Shown here piece by piece: positions 9,022 to 17,855 of a stretch of 64,000 nucleotides of DNA. Numbering within the stretch: position 1 is the stretch's first letter; each line of letters opens with the position of its first letter. The DNA lies in NCBI RefSeq assembly GCF_001245615.1, contig NZ_CWKH01000001.1:1302001-1366000 (forward strand), read 5' to 3'. The notes beneath the pieces are model-generated. The model searched no databases. It was not told where the DNA came from and saw nothing but the letters and a program-made list of their open reading frames with translations. Source of the stretch: Mycolicibacterium neworleansense (lineage in GTDB: Bacteria; Actinomycetota; Actinomycetes; Mycobacteriales; Mycobacteriaceae). The translations under genes were made by a program, and so were the position numbers.

Positions 9022-9075
9022 ACCTGCTGGATTGCCGGCGGAGCCGAACTGGAAACCTCCCGGTCGCTCAGGTGA

Positions 9076-9894
9076 TCACCGCGGCGCGGATCGCTCCGGG
9101 AACGGGTCGTTGGAGAAGTCGATCTGGGCTGCCGGATTGCTGATTGCGGTGACGAGGCCGGTGCCGAACGCCCCGGCACTGTCGAACAGCGTCGACGCGC
9201 CCACGGCGATGCCTTCGGCGGCCAGGTGTGAATCGGCCTGCACCCCGATCCACTCGTCGACGGGCAGCCGCGACAATGCCACCGTCAGGTCGCCGTTGAT
9301 GTAGCCGACGCCGGCGGTGCCCAGGTTCGTCACCAGGCTGGTGCCCTCGGCCGCCATCGCCGCCCGCACGAACGGCGAGTTCGCTTGCCCCTGCACCACG
9401 GTGATGGTCCGGTTCATGAACCGCTTGCGGGACGCGTTCTGATGCTCGGCGATGGCGCGACTCCAACCGCCCGCGTCACTGCCCATATACGTCGTCCGGT
9501 CCTCGTCGAGTGCGGCCGGCGGTTCAAAGCCGGTCGCTGCGGACCATTCCTCACCACGCGGGGGTGCGCTCAACCGGTATTGCACCAGCGTGGCGCGTGC
9601 CACGGTCACGCCGTCCTGTACGAGCTCGCATTCAGAGTTGCGCACTCGCCGGCCATCGCGGACCAACGCCACCTTCGTGGTGGTCGGCACCCCGCGCGCG
9701 GCCTTGAACAAGTCGACCGTCAACCGGGCCGGCAGGAACTCGGGCAGGCCGAACGCCGACTCCAGCGCCCGTGCGGCCAAACCCACGAGCGCCGGGCCGT
9801 TGAGGTGGTCCTCACCCCAGTGGCTCTGCGCAAAGCGGGTCGGCTGGAACCGGTCCTGCTCGGACTGCACGAAATGGGCGTCAACCTCGGTCAT
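9076..9894 (-). CDS. Acyl-CoA thioesterase-like double hot-dog protein
   Basis: 272 residues from an ATG. The order of motifs fits the TesB-like/thioesterase superfamily of actinobacteria: SHWGEDHLNGPALVGLAARALE (N-terminal hot-dog helix), then LTVDLFKAARGVPTTTKV and RDGRRVRNSECELVQDG. In the second half come LTVALSRLPVDEWIGVQADSHLA and TLFDSAGAFGTG. It probably hydrolyses an acyl-CoA, but the substrate is unknown. It is transcribed toward the M42 gene and separated from the next upstream gene by 44 bases. Confidence 0.75.
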   Translation of the reverse strand: MTEVDAHFVQSEQDRFQPTRFAQSHWGEDHLNGPALVGLAARALESAFGLPEFLPARLTVDLFKAARGVPTTTKVALVRDGRRVRNSECELVQDGVTVARATLVQYRLSAPPRGEEWSAATGFEPPAALDEDRTTYMGSDAGGWSRAIAEHQNASRKRFMNRTITVVQGQANSPFVRAAMAAEGTSLVTNLGTAGVGYINGDLTVALSRLPVDEWIGVQADSHLAAEGIAVGASTLFDSAGAFGTGLVTAISNPAAQIDFSNDPFPERSAPR

Positions 9895-9938
9895 CGGCGA
9901 ATCGTCGCATATGGGCTAACTAAATTTGTCGGCGGGGA

Positions 9939-10637
9939 TCACGAAGCGCTGCGGGCGCTCAACCACCGCTGCTGGAGCCGGATGAAATGAGCGTCGACGA
10001 CGGCGCCGTGCCCGGGCACGAACACGGCGTCCTGCCCGCCCGCGGCCAGTACCGCCTCCAGCGTCGCCGGCCAGGCCGCGAGATCGGAATCGGCGTCGAC
10101 GACCGGATCACCAGACTGCTCGATGAGGTCCCCGCAGAACACCACGGTGTGCTTGTCCGGCACGGTGACGATCAGGTCGTGGGTGGTGTGGCCCCGGCCG
10201 GGGCTGCAGATGCTCACGGTCCGGACACCGAGATCGATACGGCCGTCGCATAATTGGTGCGTGGCGACCGGCAGCCCCGTGATCGCCTGGTCGACCTCGT
10301 CGGCGGCTGCGCCATGGCTCACCGCGTCCGTGCGCAGATGCGTCCGGCCGGAGTCCATCGTGGCGGCAACTTCTGGTGCGCAATAGATTTCGGCATCTTT
10401 GAACCAGGAGCAGCCGAGGATGTGGTCAAAATGATTGTGGGTCAGGACGATATGGCCGACGCGCTGGCCCGTCAGCGCTTCGACATCGGCCTCGATGCCG
10501 CGAGCCTCGGCCAACGTGGTGCCCGAATCTATTAACAGGGCGTGCGTGCTGCCGCTGACCAGTCCGACCGTGACATCGAGAAACGGCAAGCGGGTGCGCC
10601 ATATGCCCCCGCCCAACTGTTCCCAGTCGTAATTCAC
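9939..10637 (-). CDS. Metallo-beta-lactamase-fold hydrolase
   Basis: 232 residues from a GTG at 10637. The zinc motif is HNHFDH (H67, H69, D71, H72). It is followed by GRGHTTHD, FCGDLIEQSGDP (bridging Asp) and VPGHG for the remaining ligands, all of the glyoxalase II-like MBL order. It has no signal peptide, so it is cytosolic. The substrate is not evident. It is divergent from the secreted serine hydrolase gene, with only about 50 bases between the starts. Confidence 0.88.
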   Translation of the reverse strand: MNYDWEQLGGGIWRTRLPFLDVTVGLVSGSTHALLIDSGTTLAEARGIEADVEALTGQRVGHIVLTHNHFDHILGCSWFKDAEIYCAPEVAATMDSGRTHLRTDAVSHGAAADEVDQAITGLPVATHQLCDGRIDLGVRTVSICSPGRGHTTHDLIVTVPDKHTVVFCGDLIEQSGDPVVDADSDLAAWPATLEAVLAAGGQDAVFVPGHGAVVDAHFIRLQQRWLSARSAS

Positions 10638-10687
10638 TGCCCACCGTCGATGCCGGCAATGTGTCGCACGCCTGCGAAGCTACTCCC

Positions 10688-11509
10688 ATGCGCCGCCTCC
10701 TGTTCTGTGTTTGTGTCCTCGTCGCGATCGCCTGTGGCATCGCGATCCCGCCGGCGAGCGCAGCCTGCAGGGCCGTTACGGACTGCGACTTCGCCGAACG
10801 CATCGCGGCCGCAGACGCCTATCTTGCGACCCGTCCCGGCACCGTCGGATACGTGTTGCGCGACCGCGCCACCGGTGCCGTCTACCGGAACGCTCACGCC
10901 GGCGAACAGGTGTGGACGGCGTCCACGATCAAGCTCGGCATGGTGGTCGACCTACTGGCCAGGCAACGTGCCGGCACCGTGTCGCTGACCGATTCGGACC
11001 GCGCGTTGATGGCGGCCATGCTGCACTCATCCGACGACGACGCCGCCGACACCCTGTGGTCCCGGTACGGCGGCGCCGACCACCAAGCGTTCAACGCCGA
11101 TTTCCCGGCCTACGGCCTGACGGGGCTACAACCGCAGCGCGGGTACAGCCGCATCTATCCGTACTGGGGCTTTCAGAAGGCCACCCCAGAGGATCTGGAC
11201 CGCTTGATGGCGTACACGCTGACCAGCCTTCCCGCGGCCGAGACCGCAGGCATCGTGGATGCGCTCCAGCATGTGGACGCCAACCAGCAGTGGGGTGTCT
11301 GGGGCGCCGGACCGGAGATGGATCCCGGCAACAAGGACGGCTGGTCACTCGAACAGGGCGGCTGGGTCGTCAACAGCGTCGGTTTCGCCGGACCGCAGCA
11401 GCGCTACACCTTGGCCATCATGAACGCGCTCGGTGATCAGGGCGGCTATGACGACGGCGTTCAGACCACCACTCACCTCAGCGAACTGCTCCTGGCCGGG
11501 CGACGGTGA
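10688..11509 (+). CDS. Secreted serine hydrolase, beta-lactamase-like
   Basis: 273 residues from the ATG at 10688, chosen because it gives a clean signal peptide (MRRLLFCVCVLVAIACGIAI, then PPASA-A). The upstream in-frame start at 10661 would spoil it. The serine-x-x-lysine motif is STIKLG. SSDDDAADTLW occupies the position of the SxN-type region, and the C-terminal NSVGF segment replaces a classic KTG. This is the pattern of mycobacterial exported beta-lactamase-like proteins of uncertain substrate, not a proven beta-lactamase. Confidence 0.78.
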   Translation: MRRLLFCVCVLVAIACGIAIPPASAACRAVTDCDFAERIAAADAYLATRPGTVGYVLRDRATGAVYRNAHAGEQVWTASTIKLGMVVDLLARQRAGTVSLTDSDRALMAAMLHSSDDDAADTLWSRYGGADHQAFNADFPAYGLTGLQPQRGYSRIYPYWGFQKATPEDLDRLMAYTLTSLPAAETAGIVDALQHVDANQQWGVWGAGPEMDPGNKDGWSLEQGGWVVNSVGFAGPQQRYTLAIMNALGDQGGYDDGVQTTTHLSELLLAGRR

Positions 11510-11556
11510 ACTGACCGCACAGGTTTGCCGTAGCGGGCTGTGGGAACTCCTAGCCC

Positions 11557-12351
11557 ATGTTGATCAGACGAATCGCCCGCCCCATGCTGTCTGCGACCTT
11601 CATCGCCCGAGGTGTTGACACCCTGCGCGACCCGAGCACCTCCACCGAGTCGACGCGCCGAACCCTGGGCGCCCTGAGCTCATTACCCGGTCCGGTCGGA
11701 GCCGAGGTACCGAACAATGCGAACACGGTCGCCCGCGTCAATGCCGCGGTCCAGATCGCAGGTGGGCTGCTGCTGGCGGCCGGGCGAGCGCCCCGGCTGA
11801 CGGCGGCTGCCCTGGCTGTCACGATGATCCCGAACAGCATCGGTTCGCAGGCGTTCCTGAAGGATTCGGATCCAGAACAGGCCGCGCGGCATCGCCGCGA
11901 GTTGCTCACCGATGTGAGCCTGCTCGGCGGTCTGATCATCGCCGCGGCCGACACCGCCGGCAAACCGTCGCTGGCCTGGCGCGGACGCCGGGCCGCACGC
12001 CAGGTGTCGGCCAGCGTGGCCGCTGCCGTTCCGGGCGTGGCAGCCGGCGGTGACACCCTCGCCGACAGCGCGATCGCCGAGAAGATCGGCCACAGTCTGG
12101 CCGTCGGCGCCGAGCGGGGCCGCGAGCTGGCCGACGCGGCCGTGGAGCGGGCGTCCGAATTGGCCTCCGAGTTGGCCCAACTCGCGCGTGAACACGGACC
12201 TGAGGTTGCCGACGCCGCCCGGGCCCGGGCAGGTGAGTTCGCGCTCGTCGCCCGCGAACGTGCGCCCGAGCTCGCCGAGGCCGCCCGCGAACGCTCCGCT
12301 GCGCTGGCCGATCTCGCACGAACCCAACTCGACCAGCGCCGTGATCGGTAG
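11557..12351 (+). CDS. DoxX-family membrane protein with a charged helical tail
   Basis: 264 residues. The first half is a DoxX-like membrane domain: ARGVDTLRDP near the start, then VNAAVQIAGGLLLAAGRAPRL, and a third hydrophobic helix LLGGLIIAAADTAG. From about residue 165 the protein turns into an Ala/Arg/Glu-rich run of ERA/REL/ARE units with few hydrophobic residues, which should form a long amphipathic helix. The tail is of the kind found in several mycobacterial DoxX proteins and is of unknown role. It lies 9 bases upstream of the RDD gene, likely in the same transcript. Confidence 0.8.
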   Translation: MLIRRIARPMLSATFIARGVDTLRDPSTSTESTRRTLGALSSLPGPVGAEVPNNANTVARVNAAVQIAGGLLLAAGRAPRLTAAALAVTMIPNSIGSQAFLKDSDPEQAARHRRELLTDVSLLGGLIIAAADTAGKPSLAWRGRRAARQVSASVAAAVPGVAAGGDTLADSAIAEKIGHSLAVGAERGRELADAAVERASELASELAQLAREHGPEVADAARARAGEFALVARERAPELAEAARERSAALADLARTQLDQRRDR

Positions 12352-12360
12352 CGTTATGGC

Positions 12361-12891
12361 ATGAGCACGGGTGACTATCAACCGGAATTCGGTCAATACG
12401 GACAACCGGGTGGCTATCCGCCGCCCTATGGCGGACAGGTGCCGGGCGGCTATCCCCCGCCGTACGGCACGCAGACCCCGGGCGGCTTGGGGCGGCGCTT
12501 CTTCGCGCGGGTGATCGACGGCATCATCGTCGGGATCGTGGCGTTCTTCCTGTCGTTCATCACCGATTCGCTGTCGAATTACTGGGTCACGGGCCTGTTC
12601 AGCGGATTGCTGATGTTCGTCTACTTCGTCGGTCTCGAAGTGGCGACGGGCGCGACACCGGGCAAGAAGCTCCTCGGCCTGGCGGTGCACGGCGCGGGTA
12701 ACACACCCAAGCCGACGGCCAAGGAGTCAGCGATTCGCAACGCGTTCACCCTGCTGCCGATCATCCCGTTCGTGGGCGGCTTCCTGGGCATCATCGCGAT
12801 GATCGTCATCGCGGTGACCATCAGCGCCAGCCCGACCAAGCAGGGCAAGCACGACGAACTCGCCGGTGGCACGCAGGTGGTCCGAGGCTGA
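12361..12891 (+). CDS. RDD-family membrane protein with Pro/Gly/Tyr-rich N-terminus
   Basis: 176 residues. The first 40 are repeats of GGYPPPYG type (residues about 16-40), then comes an RDD domain. GRRFFARVIDGIIVG supplies the R-D signature, EVATGATPGKKLLGL the middle motif and AIRNAFTLLPIIPFVGG the last. RDD proteins are small three-to-four-helix membrane proteins of unknown activity. The low-complexity head is common in mycobacterial members and is probably cytoplasmic. A strong hairpin follows the stop. Confidence 0.87.
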   Translation: MSTGDYQPEFGQYGQPGGYPPPYGGQVPGGYPPPYGTQTPGGLGRRFFARVIDGIIVGIVAFFLSFITDSLSNYWVTGLFSGLLMFVYFVGLEVATGATPGKKLLGLAVHGAGNTPKPTAKESAIRNAFTLLPIIPFVGGFLGIIAMIVIAVTISASPTKQGKHDELAGGTQVVRG

Positions 12892-12899
12892 AAACCGTT

Positions 12900-12933
12900 G
12901 CGTGAGGTGCCTGTTGGCTCAGGCACCTCACGC
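12900..12933. terminator. Bidirectional terminator hairpin (14-bp perfect stem)
   Basis: GCGTGAGGTGCCTG at 12900-12913 pairs perfectly with CAGGCACCTCACGC at 12920-12933 over a 6-nt loop. It begins 8 bases past the RDD gene stop, preceded by AAAA on the left side, and ends 19 bases before the convergent permease gene ends. It probably ends both transcripts. Confidence 0.8.
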
Positions 12934-12952
12934 AGGGGTTGGTGTTACCGGC

Positions 12953-14395
12953 TCAGATGACCAAACCGAGCAACAGCACGAACACCAGACCGGACACCGA
13001 CAACACGGTCTCCATCAGAGACCAGGATTTGATGGTCTGACCGACGGTCATCCCGAAATACTCCTTCACGAGCCAGAATCCGGCGTCGTTGACATGTGAG
13101 AAGAACAGGGAGCCGGCGCCCACCGCGAGCACGACCAGCGACACCTCGCCGGAGCTCATCCCCTCGACCAACCCCAGCATCAGTGAGGACGCGGTGATGG
13201 TGGCCACCGTGGCCGAACCCGTCGCCAACCGGATCAGTACCGCCAACACCCAGGCCAGCAGTATCACCGAGAGATTCGCGCCCTTGGCCCATTCGGCGAG
13301 CAGGGTGCCGATCCCGGTGTCGACCAGAACCTGCTTGAACCCGCCACCGGCCGCGACGATCAGAATGATGCCGGCCACCGCGGGAAGCGAGGACTCAACG
13401 CATTTCACGATCTGGTCGCGGCTCATCTTCGCGCCGCCACCTAGGGTGAACATCCCGACGACCACCGCGATCAGCAACGCCATCAAAGGCTGGCCGAGGA
13501 TGTCGAACGTCTGCCGCAGCAGATGCGACTTGTCGTCGACGAAGATGTCGACGAGCGCCTTGCCCATCATCAGTGCCACCGGCAGCAGAACGCTGAAAAT
13601 CGTGACGCCGAAACTCGGCCGCGTCTTCGTCTCGGTGGCGGTCGCGGTGGCCTCGGAGCCCGCGGTGGCCTCGGAGCCCGCGGTCCGGCTGTCCGTGGCG
13701 TCGAAGCGGTCCGGGACCTCAAGGACGACCCAGCGTCCGGCCAACCTGCCGAACAACGGACCCGCCACCACGATGGTCGGGATGGCCACCAGCACCCCCA
13801 GCGCCAACGTGACACCGAGGTCGGCGTTGAGCAATGAGATGGCGGCGACCGGTCCCGGGTGCGGTGGGACGAACCCGTGCATGGCCGACAGGCCCGCCAG
13901 CGCGGGGATACCGACCGTGATCAAGGACAGTTGAGAACGACGGGCCACCAGGTAGATCACCGGCATCAACAACACCAGGCCGATTTCGAAGAACATCGGC
14001 AGACCGATGATCGCGCCCACCAACGCCATGGCCCACGGCAACATTCGCGGTGACGCATGCCCGACGATGGTGTCCACGATCTCGTCCGCGCCCCCGGAGT
14101 CGGCCAACAGCTTGGCGAACATCGCACCGAGCGCGATCAGTATCCCGACGCTGGCAGCAGTGGAACCGAAGCCGCTGGAGAACGAGGCGAGCACGTCGCT
14201 GACGTTCTCGCCCGCGGCCATGCCGACGGTCAGCGCGCCGAAGATCAGAGCCAGGAACGGATGCAGTTTGACCAGCGTGATGAGCACGACGATCAGGGCG
14301 ATGCCGGCCAGCGCGGCCAGAACCAACTGCACGCCCCCCGCCACCGGTTCGACCAGTTCCGTCCCGGCTGCAAGATGAGTGAGCGCCGAGGTCAT
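12953..14395 (-). CDS. gntT: Gluconate:H+ symporter, GntT/GntP family
   Basis: 480 residues with about twelve membrane segments. Family features include LHPFLALIFGALTVGMAAG near the N-terminus, GLPMFFEIGLVLLMPV, then SAMHGFVPPHPGP, and a C-terminal SGLVFVLLLGLVI. The cytoplasmic loop around residues 235-260 carries a short Ala/Thr/Glu repeat. It overlaps gntK by ATGA, so kinase and permease are made together, which supports gluconate as substrate. A divergent FCD regulator lies beyond gntK. Confidence 0.9.
   Translation of the reverse strand: MTSALTHLAAGTELVEPVAGGVQLVLAALAGIALIVVLITLVKLHPFLALIFGALTVGMAAGENVSDVLASFSSGFGSTAASVGILIALGAMFAKLLADSGGADEIVDTIVGHASPRMLPWAMALVGAIIGLPMFFEIGLVLLMPVIYLVARRSQLSLITVGIPALAGLSAMHGFVPPHPGPVAAISLLNADLGVTLALGVLVAIPTIVVAGPLFGRLAGRWVVLEVPDRFDATDSRTAGSEATAGSEATATATETKTRPSFGVTIFSVLLPVALMMGKALVDIFVDDKSHLLRQTFDILGQPLMALLIAVVVGMFTLGGGAKMSRDQIVKCVESSLPAVAGIILIVAAGGGFKQVLVDTGIGTLLAEWAKGANLSVILLAWVLAVLIRLATGSATVATITASSLMLGLVEGMSSGEVSLVVLAVGAGSLFFSHVNDAGFWLVKEYFGMTVGQTIKSWSLMETVLSVSGLVFVLLLGLVI
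13644..13679. repeat. Two 18-bp tandem repeats inside gntT
   Basis: GCGGTGGCCTCGGAGCCC occurs twice in a row (13644-13661 and 13662-13679), followed by the first five bases of a third copy. It encodes the repeated GSEATA in a cytoplasmic loop of the permease. The frame is kept, so it is a harmless length-variable spot. Confidence 0.85.
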
Positions 14396-14907
14396 CGGTT
14401 CTCCTGTTCTTTTGTCTCAGTGTCGGATTGGGCCACATATTCATCGACGATGGCGTCGATGCTCTGATCCACGTCGATGGCGATACCGGCCTCATCCGGG
14501 CCGAGCGGCTCCAACGTCGCGAACTGGGAGTCCAATAGGGCCGCCGGCATGAAATGGCCCGGCCGGCTGGCCTGGCGTCGGCGGATCACCTCGGGTGATC
14601 CGCTCAGAAACAGGAACACGACATCTGGGCAGTGGCGCCGCAATTGGTCGCGGTACTTGTGTTTGAGGGCCGAGCAGCTCATCACGCCGCCGTTGTGGTG
14701 CTTGGCGAGCCATTCACCGATCGATTCCAGCCACGGGTAGCGATCGTCGTCGTCGAGCGCATGGCCTGCGGACATCTTGGCGATGTTGGCGGCGGGATGA
14801 AAGTCGTCGGCGTCGGCGAACGGCACCCTCAAGCGTTGTGCCAGTGCTGCGCCGACGGTCGACTTGCCCGACCCCGATACGCCCATGACCACCACTGGTG
14901 AACCCAT
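14392..14907 (-). CDS. gntK: Gluconokinase
   Basis: 171 residues from the ATG at 14907, preceded by a GAGGCGG-type ribosome site. An in-frame extension to 14946 is less likely because it would include that site. P-loop GVSGSGKST lies at residues 8-16. FADADDFHPAANIAKMSAGHAL then DRYPWL is the gluconate kinase signature, and SCSALKHKYRDQLR follows. The enzyme phosphorylates gluconate to 6-phosphogluconate for the pentose phosphate pathway. The stop overlaps the permease start by 4 bp. Confidence 0.93.
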   Translation of the reverse strand: MGSPVVVMGVSGSGKSTVGAALAQRLRVPFADADDFHPAANIAKMSAGHALDDDDRYPWLESIGEWLAKHHNGGVMSCSALKHKYRDQLRRHCPDVVFLFLSGSPEVIRRRQASRPGHFMPAALLDSQFATLEPLGPDEAGIAIDVDQSIDAIVDEYVAQSDTETKEQENR

Positions 14908-14952
14908 ACGACCGCCTCGTGCTGTGTGTCTGCCGTCACACAGCATGGCTTA

Positions 14953-14966
14953 AAAAGCATACTTTT
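14953..14966. promoter_or_regulatory. Candidate operator between gntK and the FCD regulator
   Basis: AAAAG-CATA-CTTTT forms a small perfect palindrome in the only AT-rich stretch of the 123-bp divergent region (14908-15030). Position and AT content suggest a promoter/operator for the gluconate operon, possibly bound by the FCD regulator. It is too short to be sure. Confidence 0.4.
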
Positions 14967-15030
14967 GCAATACCCAGCTCATTACGTCTGTTCTTTAGTC
15001 CCTCACTGCCCAATATGACACGATGTAACC

Positions 15031-15747
15031 GTGTCCTCGCCATCAAACGTCGGAGCGTTGCACGCCAACCTGCTCGCCGCCCTCGGTACCGGAATCGTCT
15101 CGGGCGAGCTGGCCGCCGACCAGGTGCTGACGCTGGACCAGCTCAGCACCGAGCACGAGGTGTCTCGCAGCGTGGCGCGTGAGGTGATCCGGGTGCTGGA
15201 GTCGATGGGCATGGTGGAGTCGCGACGCCGCGTCGGAATCACGGTGCAGCCGTCGCGCAAGTGGAATGTGTTCGATCCCAGACTGATTCGGTGGCGCTTG
15301 CGCGCCGGAGACCGCGCTGCCCTGCTGGCGTCGCTGTCCGAGCTGCGGCGGGGCTTCGAACCGGCCGCCGCAGCACTTGCCGCCCGGCGGGCGAACCCTG
15401 ACCAGTGCCGCATCATGGCCGCGGCCGTCTCCGACATGGTGGTGCACGGGCGGGCCGGGAACCTCGACGCATACCTGTTGGCGGACAAGGTTTTCCACCA
15501 GACACTCCTGGAAGCCAGCGGCAACGAGATGTTCCGCGCCCTCAACGACGTGGTGGCCGAGGTCCTTGCCGGGCGTACCCAGCACGGGCTGATGCCGGAC
15601 TCCCCCAATCCTGCCGCCATCGAACTGCACGACGAGGTGGCCCGGGCCGTCCGGTTGCGCGACGAGGACGCGGCAGAGCGGGCCATGCGGGCGATCATCG
15701 ACGAGGCGGCCACCGCGGTCACCAACAGTGACCGGCCCGGTGCTTAA
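15031..15747 (+). CDS. GntR-family (FadR/FCD subfamily) transcriptional regulator
   Basis: 238 residues from a GTG. The winged helix spans residues about 12-75, with LDQLSTEHEVSRSVAREVIRVLESMGMV as the recognition region and RRRVGITVQP as the wing. The C-terminal FCD ligand domain has LRRGFEPAAAALAARRA, DMVVHGRA, DKVFHQTLLEASGNEMF and the His residue in IELHDEVARAVRLRD, which serve metal/ligand binding in FCD proteins. It is divergent from the gluconate genes, so gluconate-responsive repression is the likely role. Confidence 0.9.
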   Translation: MSSPSNVGALHANLLAALGTGIVSGELAADQVLTLDQLSTEHEVSRSVAREVIRVLESMGMVESRRRVGITVQPSRKWNVFDPRLIRWRLRAGDRAALLASLSELRRGFEPAAAALAARRANPDQCRIMAAAVSDMVVHGRAGNLDAYLLADKVFHQTLLEASGNEMFRALNDVVAEVLAGRTQHGLMPDSPNPAAIELHDEVARAVRLRDEDAAERAMRAIIDEAATAVTNSDRPGA

Positions 15748-15755
15748 CTAGCGTC

Positions 15756-16643
15756 ATGGGTCGTTCTCCCGCACTGGCGCGTCGTTTCTTCGATCGACTG
15801 GAACCGGTGCACGCGGTCACCTACTTCGCCCCGGAGCCGCGTGCGGCCCTCGACGCCCTGGGCTACCGCGGTTTCTGGATGGGCTATTTCGCCGCCCGCT
15901 CAGCCCCGCTTGGCATCGTGCCGGCGGAAGTCGTCGCCGCCGCGTTCTACAACTTCACCGCCGAGCGGGTCGCCAAGGCGCTCCCCGCGGCCTGGGACAC
16001 GGCAAGTCCGGCAACGCTTTTGCAGGTCCGGTCGGACTCGGCGGTCGCGGCGCTGCGTCGATCCGGGGTGACCGACTCCGACTCGACCCGCCGGGCTGCC
16101 GAGCTGACCGCCAAGGCCGCCCGCACGGCCCCTCTCGACGGCCGTCCGCTATACGCGGCGAATCGGGCTTTGCCGTGGCCCGAGGAGCCGATCGCCGAAC
16201 TCTGGCACGCCGTCACCCTGCTGCGCGAGCAGCGCGGTGATGCGCATATCGCGGTGCTGGTGGCCGAAGGGATCAGCGGCCGGGAATGCAATGTGCTGCA
16301 CGCCGCGGCCGGCCGGGTGCCGCGCGAAATGATCATGCGTAGCCGCGATTACGACGAGGACCAGTGGGCGGGCTACGTGGAGCAGTTGCGCTCGCGTGGC
16401 TGGTTGGACGGTGCGGGCGAGCTCACCGACGCCGGCCGGGGCGTCAAGCAGGCCATCGAGGACCGGACCGATGCCCTGGCGCTCGGTGCGCTCGACGCGT
16501 TGAGCGACGAGGAGATCACCGAGCTGTTCCGGGTGCTGACGCCGATCACCCGGCAGGTGGTGGCCGCCGGCGATGTTCCGGCCGCCACGCCGATGGGGCT
16601 GAGTCGCGATGACCTCGAGGACGACAGCTCCCATCTGAGCTGA
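15756..16643 (+). CDS. SCO6745-family conserved protein
   Basis: 295 residues starting 8 bases after the regulator gene. It matches the actinobacterial SCO6745/SalK-type family by overall pattern: an N-terminal EPVHAVTYFAPEPRAALDALGYRGFWMGYFA, then ISGRECNVLHAAAGRVPREMI, then a C-terminal winged-helix-like part (LRSRGWLDGAGELTDAGRGVKQAIEDRTD). The last part resembles MarR-type wings. The molecular function is unknown and no catalytic motif is visible. Confidence 0.75.
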   Translation: MGRSPALARRFFDRLEPVHAVTYFAPEPRAALDALGYRGFWMGYFAARSAPLGIVPAEVVAAAFYNFTAERVAKALPAAWDTASPATLLQVRSDSAVAALRRSGVTDSDSTRRAAELTAKAARTAPLDGRPLYAANRALPWPEEPIAELWHAVTLLREQRGDAHIAVLVAEGISGRECNVLHAAAGRVPREMIMRSRDYDEDQWAGYVEQLRSRGWLDGAGELTDAGRGVKQAIEDRTDALALGALDALSDEEITELFRVLTPITRQVVAAGDVPAATPMGLSRDDLEDDSSHLS

Positions 16644-16649
16644 ACCGGA

Positions 16650-16982
16650 TCAGCGCGGCGCGTACATGATCAGCCCGACGCCGATCAGCGCCACGAGCGC
16701 ACCGGCGACATCCCAGCGGTCCGGCCGGAAGCCGTCGGCAACCATGCCCCACAACAACGAACCGGCGATGAAGACCCCGCCGTAGGCGGCCAGGACGCGG
16801 CCGAAGTGGGCGTCGGGCTGGAAGGCGGCGACGAAACCGTAGGCACCCAGCGCGATCACCCCGGCACCGACCCACACCCAGCCGCGGTGCTCGCGCACGC
16901 CCTGCCACACCAGCCAGGCGCCGCCGATCTCCAGCACCGCGGCGAGGGCGAACAGCACGATCGATTTACCTACCATCACCAC
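16650..16982 (-). CDS. YnfA-family (UPF0060) small membrane protein
   Basis: 110 residues, four membrane helices. Signature pieces are [56 protein letters not shown] and [20 protein letters not shown]. It resembles small multidrug resistance folds, but transport activity is unproven. It is convergent with the SCO6745 gene with 6 bases between the stops. A start two codons later (16976) is equally good. Confidence 0.9.
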   Translation of the reverse strand: MVMVGKSIVLFALAAVLEIGGAWLVWQGVREHRGWVWVGAGVIALGAYGFVAAFQPDAHFGRVLAAYGGVFIAGSLLWGMVADGFRPDRWDVAGALVALIGVGLIMYAPR

Positions 16983-17053
16983 CTCAGCGTGCCGTGAGGG
17001 TGCGCAAATGTCGGGTTCTGCTCGGCGTGTCGCCGGCAGACGCGCACGCTCGC

Positions 17054-17080
17054 GGTGCTGGAGGTGCTGGAGGTGCTGGA
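17054..17080. repeat. Three tandem 9-bp repeats
   Basis: GGTGCTGGA occurs three times head to tail (17054-17062, 17063-17071, 17072-17080) in the 126-bp gap between ynfA and livF. No conserved gene covers it. Confidence 0.85.
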
Positions 17081-17108
17081 AAACACGGTGGCGGGATAAG
17101 TGCGTGGG

Positions 17109-17855
17109 TTACGCGACGCCGAGGTAGGCGGCGCGAATGCTGTCGTCCGCCAACAGTTCCCGCGCGTCACCGGTGCGGGTGACGCTGCCGGTCTCCAGGA
17201 TGTAGGCCCGGTCGGACCGGCTCAGTGCCTGCTGGGCGTTCTGCTCGACCAGCAGCACCGTGGTGCCCTGGGCGTTGATCTCGGAGATGATCTTGAAGAT
17301 CTGCGAGATCACCATCGGCGCCAACCCCATCGACGGCTCGTCCAGCAGCAGCACCCTGGGCCGCGCCATCAACGCCCGGCCGATGGCCAACATCTGCTGC
17401 TCCCCACCGGAGAGCGTGCCGCCGACCTGGTACCGCCGTTCGGCCAGCCTCGGGAACGTCTCGAACACCCAGTCCAAGCGCTCGTCATGTTCGGCGCGGG
17501 TCGCGAATTTGCGCCCATAGCATCCCATCTCGAGGTTCTCCACCACCGTCATGCCGGGGAAGACCCCACGGCCCTCAGGCGCCTGGATCAGTCCGTCGAT
17601 CACCCGCTGATGCGCCTTCACCCGGGTGATGTCACGGCCCTCGAACCAGACCGAACCCGAGGTCAGCGGTCGCAGACCCGAGATCGCCCGCATCATCGTG
17701 GTCTTGCCGGCCCCGTTGGACCCCAGCAGCGTGACCAACTCCCCCTCATGCACCACCAGCGAAACCCCGTGCAGCGCCTTGATCCGGCCGTAGTGCACCA
17801 CCACGTCACGCACCTCGAGCAGCACCTCAGGGCCGGCCTCAGCCGAGTTCGTCAT
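17109..17855 (-). CDS. livF: Branched-chain amino acid ABC transporter ATP-binding protein LivF
   Basis: 248 residues. Walker A GSNGAGKTT, signature LSGGEQQML, Walker B VLLLDEPSMGL and the LivF-type TLLVEQNAQQAL region are all present and intact. It is one of two ATPases of the HAAT-type importer and is last in the five-gene livK-H-M-G-F order. Its start overlaps the end of livG by 17 bases. The exact substrate (branched-chain amino acids, urea or others) rests on family resemblance. Confidence 0.92.
   Translation of the reverse strand: MTNSAEAGPEVLLEVRDVVVHYGRIKALHGVSLVVHEGELVTLLGSNGAGKTTMMRAISGLRPLTSGSVWFEGRDITRVKAHQRVIDGLIQAPEGRGVFPGMTVVENLEMGCYGRKFATRAEHDERLDWVFETFPRLAERRYQVGGTLSGGEQQMLAIGRALMARPRVLLLDEPSMGLAPMVISQIFKIISEINAQGTTVLLVEQNAQQALSRSDRAYILETGSVTRTGDARELLADDSIRAAYLGVA

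Noticed and set aside
10688..11509. Calling the secreted serine hydrolase a true class A beta-lactamase
   Set aside because: It has an SxxK motif, but the SDN and KTG/E166 landmarks of a proper class A enzyme are not clearly present.
17054..17080. Tandem GGTGCTGGA repeats as a functional element
   Set aside because: Only three copies, no symmetry and no position relative to a promoter; treated as a simple repeat.
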